Shown one piece after another: positions 52,822 to 60,258 of a DNA stretch of 64,000 bases. Numbering within the stretch: position 1 is the stretch's first letter; the number at the start of each line of letters is the position of its first letter. The notes beneath the pieces were generated by a model. It did no database searches. It worked only from the letters and a program-made list of their open reading frames with translations, and was not told the origin of the DNA. A program made the position numbers and the translations under genes. The stretch comes from Micromonospora avicenniae (lineage in GTDB: Bacteria; Actinomycetota; Actinomycetes; Mycobacteriales; Micromonosporaceae), in NCBI RefSeq assembly GCF_900156065.1, contig NZ_FTNF01000021.1, positions 32,143 to 96,142 of the forward strand, read 5' to 3'.

Positions 52822-53787
52822 GTGAAGGCAATCGCGATCGAAGAATTCGGACGCCCCGAAGGGCTGGCTCTTATCGACATCCCTGACCCGGCTCCCGCTC
52901 GCGGACAGGTGCTGATCGCCACCGAGGCGATCGGAGTCGCAGGCGTCGACGTCATGATCCGAAGCGGCGCTCTCGCCGCCTACGGCTATCGAGAGGGACA
53001 CATCCCAGGCGGCGAGGTCGCCGGAACGGTGACCGCGGTGGGCGACGGCGTCTACCCCGGATGGCTCGGGCAGCGGGTGTGGGGGTTCACCGGTACGGGT
53101 GGGGGATACGCCGAGCAGGCAATTGCACCGGTCGCGGAGGTCGTACCCCTCCCGGTGGGTCTTTCCGCCGTCGATGCCGTAACGCTCGGCAGCGCCGGCG
53201 TCGTCGCCCACTTCGGTCTCTCCCACGCTCGTTTCTCCCCCGGGGAGGCCGTGCTGGTCCGCGGCGCGGCCGGAAGCATCGGGATCATGGCGGTCCAACT
53301 TGCCGCGCACGGTGGTGCCAGCGCTGTGGCGGTCACCACCTCCTCCCCGGAACGCGGCCGTCGGCTGCGCGACCTCGGTGCGACCCACGTGCTGAACCGC
53401 TCCGGAGAAGGGCAGCCGGACGATCCCGCTGGCTATGACGTCATCATCGACGTCGTGGCAGGTCAAGGCATGCCTTCGTTCTTCGACAGGCTCAACCCCA
53501 ACGGCCGGCTCGTGGTCGTCGGCGCGGTCGGGGGCCAGCCGCCGGCCGACTTCGGCACGAGGTTGATGGCTGCGTTCCAGAAGTCGATGTCCTTCGCCAC
53601 CTTCAGCGCCGCGACGGTAGCTGAGCCCGATCGACGCGCCGTGCGGATGGAACAGTTCGCCGCCGTACGTCGTGGCGAGCTCCAGACGGTTGTGCACGAG
53701 GTGCTGCCGTTGGAGCACGCCGTGGCGGCGCACCAGAAGCCGGACGCCGGCGAGGTCTTCGGGAGGATCGTGCTGACCCCGAACTGA
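52822..53787 (+). CDS. NADP-dependent quinone oxidoreductase-type MDR protein
   Basis: A 321-residue medium-chain dehydrogenase/reductase of the zeta-crystallin/quinone oxidoreductase type. GTG start after AAAAGGGA. The amino catalytic domain shows PGGEVAGTVTAVGDGV; the Rossmann region has VLVRGAAGSIGIMAVQLAA, with the variant AxxGxxG nucleotide loop. No zinc ligands are seen. The carboxyl end VFGRIVLTPN is typical. Probably reduces quinones or enones with NADPH. Divergent from the TetR gene at 52720 and the likely target of its palindromic operator. Confidence 0.92.
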   Translation: MKAIAIEEFGRPEGLALIDIPDPAPARGQVLIATEAIGVAGVDVMIRSGALAAYGYREGHIPGGEVAGTVTAVGDGVYPGWLGQRVWGFTGTGGGYAEQAIAPVAEVVPLPVGLSAVDAVTLGSAGVVAHFGLSHARFSPGEAVLVRGAAGSIGIMAVQLAAHGGASAVAVTTSSPERGRRLRDLGATHVLNRSGEGQPDDPAGYDVIIDVVAGQGMPSFFDRLNPNGRLVVVGAVGGQPPADFGTRLMAAFQKSMSFATFSAATVAEPDRRAVRMEQFAAVRRGELQTVVHEVLPLEHAVAAHQKPDAGEVFGRIVLTPN

Positions 53788-53894
53788 CCAGCACTCGGGT
53801 CAGCGCGGCATGACGGCTCGGGATTCGTCGTCCAAGCGCGTCAGCCGAAAGCTGTCCGGCGGATCATGGCCGGGCGGGGCGGTAGGTTGGCCGC

Positions 53895-54245
53895 ATGCCT
53901 TCTGCACTTGTCGTCGGCTACGACCCGCAAGCGATACCTGGCGTCGACGCAGACGCACTTCGTGCGGCGCTCGATGCGGAGCTGGCCCGGTTCGCTGCGC
54001 AGGGCATCGACGCGGCCATGACGCTGATCGTGTTCGACGAATCCGCCGAGTCCACTCTCATCGCATCGTTGACGAGCCGGCCCTGGGATGTCGTGGTCGT
54101 CGGTGGCGGGATCCGCAAGGCCGAGCAACTGCTTCCGCTCTTCGAACAGGTCGTGAACCTGATCCGCCGCCATGCGCCCCAGGCCGCCATCGCGTTCAAC
54201 ACCAGTGGCGGGGACAGCGTCGAGGCAGCACAACGATGGCTCTGA
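53895..54245 (+). CDS. Conserved hypothetical protein, Rossmann-like
   Basis: A 116-residue cytoplasmic protein of alpha/beta pattern: MPSALVVGYDPQAIPG, a helix (ADALRAALDAELARFAAQGI), AMTLIVFDESAE, then WDVVVVGGGIRKAEQLLPLF and a closing AIAFNTSGGDSVEAAQRWL. It resembles small actinobacterial proteins of unknown function with a response-regulator-like or nucleotide-binding layout, but no catalytic motif can be named. Its last ten bases overlap the start of the CoaD-like gene, so the two are probably co-translated. Confidence 0.65.
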   Translation: MPSALVVGYDPQAIPGVDADALRAALDAELARFAAQGIDAAMTLIVFDESAESTLIASLTSRPWDVVVVGGGIRKAEQLLPLFEQVVNLIRRHAPQAAIAFNTSGGDSVEAAQRWL

Positions 54246-54730
54246 GACCCGAGGACCCGCACCCCGCCTACTTCCGGGGACGGCCAGAGCCAAGTTCGAC
54301 AGCACGCACCCCCGATCGCGTACGTGTTCGCGCGGTCTACCCCGGCACCTTTGATCCCTTCACTTCCGGGCACTTGAATGTGGTCGACCGGGCACGCGAC
54401 CTCTTCGACGAAGTGGTCGTGCTCGTCGCGGTCAACAGCAACAAGCATCCAGGCGCCGACGAGGAGGAGCGAGCGGCGGCTGTTCGCGCCAGCCTGCCGA
54501 TCGAGTGGACCTCGGTCACCGTTGCGGCCTGGAGCGGGTTGACCTCCACCTACTGCCACCGCAATGAAGTAGGAGTGATCGTCCGCGGCGTGCGTAACAC
54601 CACCGACCTTCACGCCGAGTACCAGCTCGCCGCGATGAACCAGTCGCTGGATGTCCCCACGGTGTTTCTGCCTGCGCAGCCTGAACTGGCCGCGGTGTCT
54701 TCGACCGCGGTGCGGACGCTGGGGGAGTGA
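54236..54730 (+). CDS. CoaD-like nucleotidyltransferase, shortened carboxyl end
   Basis: A 164-residue protein containing the phosphopantetheine adenylyltransferase core: VYPGTFDPFTSGHLNVVDRA with the (H)xGH-type SGH, VAVNSNKHP, VGVIVRGVRNTTD, YQLAAMNQSL and VFLPAQPELAAVSSTAVR. It differs from ordinary CoaD in two ways. About 30 extra residues precede the core (ALRPEDPHPAYFRGRPEP), and the sequence ends right after SSTAVRTLGE. So the last helices of CoaD, some 20-25 residues, are missing. The upstream overlapping gene is unknown. It may be a paralogue with another acceptor rather than the housekeeping CoaD. Confidence 0.75.
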   Translation: MALRPEDPHPAYFRGRPEPSSTARTPDRVRVRAVYPGTFDPFTSGHLNVVDRARDLFDEVVVLVAVNSNKHPGADEEERAAAVRASLPIEWTSVTVAAWSGLTSTYCHRNEVGVIVRGVRNTTDLHAEYQLAAMNQSLDVPTVFLPAQPELAAVSSTAVRTLGE

Positions 54731-54793
54731 GCCTCCTCCACGCAACCGGGCGACGACCCTCTTGAGACTGCCGCTTCAAAATCGGTTCGAGTA

Positions 54794-55171
54794 CTACGCC
54801 GATGCGAGATCCACGTGGGTGCACCCGCTCGCCGGGCTTTCGCTGGAGGTGATGACCGCGTCGAGTCGCTCCCTGGCCGCGACGAGTTCGGAGATCCGCT
54901 GGTCGATGCGGTCCCGTTCGGCGCGCAGCAGGGCGCGGGACGCCGGGGTGTTGACCTTCGCGTCGACGCAGGGCAGCAGGTCGAGGATCGTCTTGCTGGA
55001 CAGGCCGGCGGCGTACAGCGTCTGAATCAGGTGCACGCGGTCGGCGGCGTCGTCCGGGTAGTGGCGTTGCCCACCGCTGCTGCGGATCGAGGTAAGCAAC
55101 TGCTGTTCCTCGTAGTAACGCAACGCCCGCACCGACACGCCCGTCCTCGCGGCCAGTTCACCGATCCGCAT
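54794..55171 (-). CDS. MerR family transcriptional regulator
   Basis: A 125-residue regulator. The ATG at 55171 is preferred: AGGAG is eight bases upstream, whereas for the ATG at 55177 it is only two. The winged helix-turn-helix is clear (MRIGELAARTGVSVRALRYY, then EEQQLLTSIRSSGGQRHYP). A dimerisation helix follows (LLRAERDRIDQRISELVAAR) and a short tail with a single Cys (SGCTHVD). It is divergent from an SDR gene 113 bases away, the probable target. The single Cys and missing ligand domain give no effector. Confidence 0.9.
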   Translation of the reverse strand: MRIGELAARTGVSVRALRYYEEQQLLTSIRSSGGQRHYPDDAADRVHLIQTLYAAGLSSKTILDLLPCVDAKVNTPASRALLRAERDRIDQRISELVAARERLDAVITSSESPASGCTHVDLASA

Positions 55172-55284
55172 GGGCATGGCTCCTCTCCCGCGGGTGACCC
55201 CGACCACAGCTCTTGCCTCTCACGTCAACGTCAGGTTTTAGCGTAGCTCGCGAACGGCCCACCCTTCCTGGCTGGAGGCAAGAC

Positions 55285-55992
55285 ATGAAGATCAACGGTT
55301 CGATCGCGCTGGTCACCGGCGCAAACCGGGGCATCGGCCGGCACTTCGCGCACCAACTGCTCGAGCGTGGTGCGGCGAAGGTCTACGCGACGGCCCGCAA
55401 CCCGGAGCGGATCGACACCCCTGGCGTGGCGGCCGTCCGGCTCGACATCACCGACCCGGAGCAGGTCGCCGCCGCGGCGGCGATCGCTTCCGATGTGACC
55501 CTGCTGATCAACAACGCTGGGGTCGCCACCTGGACCAACCTGGTCACCGGCGACCTGGCCAACGTTCGGCTGGAGATGGACACCAACTTCTACGGAACAC
55601 TCAGCATGGTGCGAGCCTTCGCTCCGGTGCTCGGCGGCAACGGCGGCGGCGCCATCCTCAACGTTCTGTCCGCGGCGTCGTGGTTCTCGCACGACGGGGC
55701 CAACGCCTACGGCACGACGAAGGCGGCGGCCTGGAGCCTCACCAACGGCATCCGACTCGAACTGGCCGGCCAGGGCACCCTGGTGACCGGCCTGCACCTG
55801 GGTGCCGCCGACACCGAGATGATGGCCGGCTACGACGGCGACAAGGGCGATCCCGCCGATGTCGTCCGCGCCGCTCTCGACGGCATCGAGGCCGACAAGC
55901 TGGAAGTCATCGCCGACGAATGGAGCGCCCACGTCAAGGCGTCGCTGGCCGGCGAGCCGAGCGCCTTCTACACCGACCTCGGCCGCAGCTGA
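55285..55992 (+). CDS. SDR family oxidoreductase
   Basis: A 235-residue short-chain dehydrogenase with GGAGG before the ATG. The cofactor motif TGANRGIGRHFA, the NNAG motif, the catalytic Ser of VLSAASW and the YGTTKAA motif (Tyr and Lys intact) are all present. The carboxyl end has GLHLGAADTEMM rather than the usual PG-xxxT, a classical SDR variation. Unlike the other two SDRs in the window its active site is complete. Divergent from the MerR regulator, which probably controls it. Confidence 0.92.
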   Translation: MKINGSIALVTGANRGIGRHFAHQLLERGAAKVYATARNPERIDTPGVAAVRLDITDPEQVAAAAAIASDVTLLINNAGVATWTNLVTGDLANVRLEMDTNFYGTLSMVRAFAPVLGGNGGGAILNVLSAASWFSHDGANAYGTTKAAAWSLTNGIRLELAGQGTLVTGLHLGAADTEMMAGYDGDKGDPADVVRAALDGIEADKLEVIADEWSAHVKASLAGEPSAFYTDLGRS

Positions 55993-56234
55993 CGGCGAGC
56001 GCGGGGGCGGGCGAGCACTGACCGGAGCAGCCGGCCGAGCTCGGGATCCCGCCCCCGGCCGCCGGCTTGGAGCAACACCAGCGGTGCACCAACCGCCTTC
56101 CATCAGGGCGTGGTGGTGGCTGCCGCCCGCCCGCCCCGGCCTGGACGATCGTCGGCGGCCGCCGGGCCTGAGTCCGGCGTCCTGGGACGTACGATGTCTC
56201 TGGATGGCGTCACTGCTGAGGCGGACAGGGGATC

Positions 56235-56804
56235 ATGGCGCGTTGGGAGCCCGGGGCGCAGGCGCGGCTGCAGAGTGCGGCGCTTGAGCTGATCGCGCGG
56301 CAGGGGTTCGAGCGGACGACGGCGGCAGAGATCGCGCAAGCCGTCGGGCTGAATCGGCGTACATTCTTCCGGCATTTTCCCGACAAGCGGGACGTGTTGT
56401 TCTCCGGCCAGTCGGAGCTTGAGGCCGCCCTGGTTGCCGGGGTCGAGCAGGCGCCGGAGGGTGAGTCGCCGATGGGGCTGGTGGGTTTGGCCCTGGCTCG
56501 CGCGGCCGACCTGTTCGTGAATGTGCCGCGCGAGCGGGCGCGGGCCAACCAGGCGATCATCGACGCGGAGCCGGCGTTGCGGGAACGTCAGCGCCAGAAG
56601 TACGCCGACCTGGCCCGACGCCTCGGTGAAGCCCTGCGGGACCGGGGTGTCAGCGACCTCGCGGCCATGCTGGCGGCCGAGTCCGCCGCCATCGTCTTCA
56701 CGGTGGCGTTCGTTCAATGGCTGGCCGACGGCGAGTCGCGATCCCTGTCGCTGATCATTGCCGAGACCCTGGCCGAGCTGCGCGCGCTCTACGTCCCGCG
56801 CTGA
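56235..56804 (+). CDS. TetR family transcriptional regulator
   Basis: A 189-residue regulator with a complete helix-turn-helix (ALELIARQGFERTTAAEIAQ, then VGLNRRTFFRHFPDKRDVLF). The ligand domain has the ERARANQAIIDAEPALRERQ segment common in a group of actinobacterial TetR proteins. It is followed on the same strand by an oxidoreductase gene; the 229-base gap holds three related palindromes, the likely operators. Confidence 0.9.
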   Translation: MARWEPGAQARLQSAALELIARQGFERTTAAEIAQAVGLNRRTFFRHFPDKRDVLFSGQSELEAALVAGVEQAPEGESPMGLVGLALARAADLFVNVPRERARANQAIIDAEPALRERQRQKYADLARRLGEALRDRGVSDLAAMLAAESAAIVFTVAFVQWLADGESRSLSLIIAETLAELRALYVPR

Positions 56805-56817
56805 CACCCTTCCGTCT

Positions 56818-57012
56818 GACGTCTCTCGGAGACGTCGCAAGGCCTGGGTGCATCCTATCTGCGATCAGGGGGTAAGTGGCCGTCGCGCGGTCCACGAACA
56901 GCGCAGACGGCATTTTCATTGGCACGTAAGCAGATTTGGGCGCGTCTCCATGCCCCCACCGTGATGTCACTTGGTGACGTGGCGGTGCTATGGTTATGTC
57001 TCTGAGAGACAT
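56818..57012. promoter_or_regulatory. Three related palindromes, putative TetR operators
   Basis: GACGTCTC-TCG-GAGACGTC (56818-56836), ATGTCAC-TTG-GTGACGT (56964-56980) and ATGTCTCT-G-AGAGACAT (56996-57012). All share an RYGTC...GACRY pattern. The last ends 21 bases before the downstream ATG and would block its transcript; the first is 14 bases after the tetR stop. Confidence 0.7.
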
Positions 57013-57033
57013 CAAGGTGGGGAGGGTGGCGCC

Positions 57034-57963
57034 ATGAAGCGCATCCAGTATCACGAGTACGGCGGCCCCGAGGTCATGCGGCTCGAGGACTTCGAGCCAG
57101 CACTGCCAGGCAAGGGTGAGGTCCTGGTCCGCGTGCGGGCGGCGGCGGTGAACCCGATGGACGCGGGCATCCGCCGCGGCAGGCTGAAGACGGTGACCGG
57201 CCGGAAGTTCCCGCGCGCCCTCGGGCACGACTTCTCCGGCGTCGTGGAGGCGGTCGGCGAAGGCGTCACCCGGGTCCGCGTCGGCGACGAGGTTCTCGGC
57301 GGGGCGAGCATCAAGGGGGCGGGAGCATTCGCCGAGATGGTCGTCGCTGAGGAGAACGGCGTCGCGAAGAAGCCGGCGAACATCTCCTGGGAAGAGGCCG
57401 CCGCACTACCGACGCCCGCAGTCACCGCGTACCAGGCGCTGGTCAACAAAGGCAAGCTGAAGGCCGGCCAGTTCGTCTTCGTCGCCGGTGCTCTCGGCGG
57501 GGTCGGCCGGTCCGCCGTCCAGCTCGCCTTGATGATGGGCGCCTCCGTCGCCGGCAGCTGCCGCGGAACCGCCGTCCAGGAGGCACACGACCTCGGCGTA
57601 TCCCCGATCGTCGAGTTCGATTTCGACCCGGCGAAACTCGCGGGGCGGTTCGACGTCGTCCTCGACGCCTCCGGCAAGCTGCCGCTCACGTCGGCGAAGA
57701 CGTTGGTGAAGCCCGGCGGTCACATCGTCGACATCCACCCCGCGCCCGCGAAGTTCGCGCGGGCCGCCTTGCCCGGGCCGTACGAGGTGCTGGTCACCAA
57801 GGCGGTCCCCGCCGACCTCGAACAAGTCGCGCGGGCCGCCGAGAAGGGGGCGCTGCGGATGCCGATCGCCGGAGTCGTGCCGCTCAGCGAGGCGATCCCG
57901 GCGCTCACCGACTTCGAACTCCGGAGTGGGCCCAGGCGCGGCAAGCTGATCATCATGACCTGA
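57034..57963 (+). CDS. NADP-dependent MDR family oxidoreductase
   Basis: A 309-residue medium-chain reductase. The ATG at 57034 has GGGGAGGG upstream; the longer frame runs through the operator. Visible motifs are PRALGHDFSGVVEAVGEGV, TPAVTAYQALV and VFVAGALGGVGRSAVQLALM, the AxGGVG nucleotide loop. No zinc-binding Cys pattern is seen. A quinone/enone reductase role is likely. Three palindromes and a TetR gene directly upstream indicate tight ligand-dependent control. Confidence 0.92.
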   Translation: MKRIQYHEYGGPEVMRLEDFEPALPGKGEVLVRVRAAAVNPMDAGIRRGRLKTVTGRKFPRALGHDFSGVVEAVGEGVTRVRVGDEVLGGASIKGAGAFAEMVVAEENGVAKKPANISWEEAAALPTPAVTAYQALVNKGKLKAGQFVFVAGALGGVGRSAVQLALMMGASVAGSCRGTAVQEAHDLGVSPIVEFDFDPAKLAGRFDVVLDASGKLPLTSAKTLVKPGGHIVDIHPAPAKFARAALPGPYEVLVTKAVPADLEQVARAAEKGALRMPIAGVVPLSEAIPALTDFELRSGPRRGKLIIMT

Positions 57964-58165
57964 CGACGAGGGCCGCGGAGCCCGGACGCCCGGCGGCCCG
58001 TAACCGGGGGTCAGATTTGGAAGCGGGCCACCGGGCTCGGACAGTTGGGCCGCTCACGAGCGCGTGCCCCGACGGTGCTGGACAGTCGGCGGATCAGTCG
58101 GCTCGGCCGGATCGGACGGCACCGCGACACGTGCAGATCGCGCAGAGCACTCGTGTCGGGCGGCC

Positions 58166-59050
58166 TCACATCCGGGATTTCAACACGTCGATCTCGCAGC
58201 CGGGCGCGGCGGGGTCGAAGCCGTGCTCCGCCAGCCAGCGGATCGCCAGCAGGCTCCGTAACGACCACCACGCGCGGACAACGTCCAGGTCGACGTCGGT
58301 TCCGTAGCCGGCGACGACGTCGCCGAGGTGCTCCTCGTGCCCGAGCGTCAAGCACGCGAGGTCGAAGAGAGCGTCGCCCTGGCCCGCCTCCGACCAGTCG
58401 ATCACGCCGGTGACCTCGTCGTCCTCGAGGAACACGTGGGCGATCTGCAGGTCGCCGTGCATGAACACCGGCGTCCGCGGCCTCAGCGCGGCTTCGGCGA
58501 TCTGGCGGTTGCGGGTGACCAGGTCAGCGGGGAGGGTGCCGCTGGTGACGAGCCACTCGCATTCAATGTCGAGCCGCGACGCCAACCCGTCGAGGCACCG
58601 GCTACGCCACGGCGGCAGCGGCGCGTCGTGCAGCCTCCGCACGGCGGCACCAGCCGCAGCCCACGCCGCCGAGGACGCGGTCGACGGCTCGCCGAGGCGG
58701 CCCAGCACCTTCCCCGGGACAGCAGCGAGCGCGAGTACGGACGGCTTGCGCCACAGGATCTCCGGAGTGGGGATCGGCGCCAGCGCCATCGCCTCGACCT
58801 CGACTTCGATGCGGGCCTGATCAGCGTCGACTTTCAGGAACACGTCGCCGACGCGAAGCGTCGCGCGCTCCCGATGGGCGACGACGACCTCTACCTCTTC
58901 CACGTCGGCCAGTTTCGCGGAGATGACTACCGACGTCACCGGATTATTGGCTGTGACCACGCGGTCGACCGCAGCGCGATCGACCCCATGCAGGATGCGG
59001 GAAACCATCCGGCCCGACGTGTGGCGGACGGCTCCCGCACCCAGGTTCAT
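58166..59050 (-). CDS. APH-type phosphotransferase family protein
   Basis: A 294-residue aminoglycoside-phosphotransferase-fold protein. The Brenner-type catalytic segment is HGDLQIAHVF near residue 196, with the base Asp present but the usual metal-binding Asn replaced by His. This His form is seen in some actinobacterial relatives. The following metal motif VIDWSEAGQGD is intact. The amino lobe has VFLKVDADQ for ATP contact. The substrate is unknown; resistance cannot be assumed. It starts 22 bases after the ferritin-like gene on the same strand, so they may be co-transcribed. Confidence 0.82.
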   Translation of the reverse strand: MNLGAGAVRHTSGRMVSRILHGVDRAAVDRVVTANNPVTSVVISAKLADVEEVEVVVAHRERATLRVGDVFLKVDADQARIEVEVEAMALAPIPTPEILWRKPSVLALAAVPGKVLGRLGEPSTASSAAWAAAGAAVRRLHDAPLPPWRSRCLDGLASRLDIECEWLVTSGTLPADLVTRNRQIAEAALRPRTPVFMHGDLQIAHVFLEDDEVTGVIDWSEAGQGDALFDLACLTLGHEEHLGDVVAGYGTDVDLDVVRAWWSLRSLLAIRWLAEHGFDPAAPGCEIDVLKSRM

Positions 59051-59072
59051 TCCACAAGGCGTTGCCGCAGGC

Positions 59073-59978
59073 TCAGGCCGCCCCGGCGCTCATCACGACC
59101 TCGCCGTTCAGACCGGCTGGATAGAACCCACCGGAGGCGGCCGGTGTGGGGCTCAAGTACACGATGTTCAAGACGGACTGGGCCGATCGGCCATAGCACA
59201 TCCCGTGCTCATCCGTGGGGATGAAGTTCGGGTTCGCCGCCGTGCCGACACCCTGGTCGTCATCCGCCGGGCCATCGAGACTGTTTCGCGCGTCGGAGAG
59301 CTTCTGCACCGAGTCGAATACCGTGTCGTCGGTGAGTCCAACGCTGTAGAGCGCGGATCGTACGATCCCCGCGTGGTACGCCTCGGTCGCCAGCAGGCCG
59401 GCTGCCGCGTCAAGGTACGTCTTGTTCGACAGCAGTGCCGCGGATCCCTTGAAGGCCGAGACTCCGACGTCTTCGAAGAGGAACGCCGCGAACAGGAAGT
59501 TGAGGTCGTTGGCGTACGGGTCGAAGCTTTCGCCTTGCTTGATCAGACCAGCGGCGGTCGCCGCCGTAGTGAAGCTCGCATCCAGCGAGATCGCGGGACG
59601 AGCAACAGCGGCACTGCCGAGCGCGGATCGCAGGAAGGCCACATGCTGCATCTCGTCGGAGGCGATCTCCTTCGCGAACCGCTGCACGAACTTGCTGCTG
59701 AAGTTGACTGACCCTCCGCCGGACACCTCACCGCGTTCCCCGGTGCCGGTGGTCATCTCGTCAGGAAGCCCGGATCCCGTCGTCGCACGAAGATAGAACT
59801 CAGCTTCGAGATATTCGAGGTTGAGTGCGAAGTTGAGGATGGCCGCGTCGCTCGGCGAGCCACCACCCGCCGGGTCGGCCTTGCACATCCCTGGATCTAC
59901 CAGGGCGGCAAGCCTTCGCCGGTCCGTTTCGGATTCTGCACTGCGTGACACCGACTCTGTGATGAACCAGTTGTCCAT
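59073..59978 (-). CDS. Ferritin-like (desiccation-related PCC13-62 type) protein
   Basis: A 301-residue protein. The ATG at 59978 has GGAGG four bases upstream. The four-helix pattern begins NFALNLEYLEAEFYLRAT and continues ASDEMQHVAFLRSAL, NDLNFLFAAFLFEDVGVSAF and LATEAYHAGIVRSALY. Repeated E...H pairs fit a ferritin-like fold. The layout matches plant desiccation-related PCC13-62 proteins and their bacterial relatives, whose biochemical role is poorly known. There is no obvious signal peptide. The carboxyl 100 residues are loop-rich, ending GFYPAGLNGEVVMS. Confidence 0.8.
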   Translation of the reverse strand: MDNWFITESVSRSAESETDRRRLAALVDPGMCKADPAGGGSPSDAAILNFALNLEYLEAEFYLRATTGSGLPDEMTTGTGERGEVSGGGSVNFSSKFVQRFAKEIASDEMQHVAFLRSALGSAAVARPAISLDASFTTAATAAGLIKQGESFDPYANDLNFLFAAFLFEDVGVSAFKGSAALLSNKTYLDAAAGLLATEAYHAGIVRSALYSVGLTDDTVFDSVQKLSDARNSLDGPADDDQGVGTAANPNFIPTDEHGMCYGRSAQSVLNIVYLSPTPAASGGFYPAGLNGEVVMSAGAA

Positions 59979-60124
59979 GCTGCCTCCGTTTTGGCGCATC
60001 CAGGTCCCCTGCCTGTACGCGCCGGCCGACCTGACTGGAAGGGGTGGCCCTTACGTTAGTTGCGCGAAAATGCCTCAGGAATCTTTTGGGGAATGCGCTA
60101 CTGGGTCGGCCGGACGTGGACTAC

Positions 60125-60161
60125 GCTCCGCGCCCGGTGCACCGTGCACCGGGCGCGGAGC
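60125..60161 (-). terminator. Near-perfect long hairpin after the oxidase gene
   Basis: GCTCCGCGCCCGGTGCAC (60125-60142) and its complement (60144-60161) surround a single base, so the folded form would open a few central pairs as a loop. It lies about 100 bases past the ctaD stop. Confidence 0.8.
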
Positions 60162-60258
60162 GCGCAGTCGCCAAGGCTCGCCGGGTGCGGTGAGGCTCCC
60201 GGCGCCCGGATGCTCGGCGTCGGCGATTCTCACCCGCCGGGCTTGAGCCGCGGCCGGA

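Noticed and set aside
53772..53804. Weak hairpin at the end of the MDR gene
   Set aside because: Only an 8-bp stem with a 17-base loop overlapping the stop codon; too weak to call a terminator.
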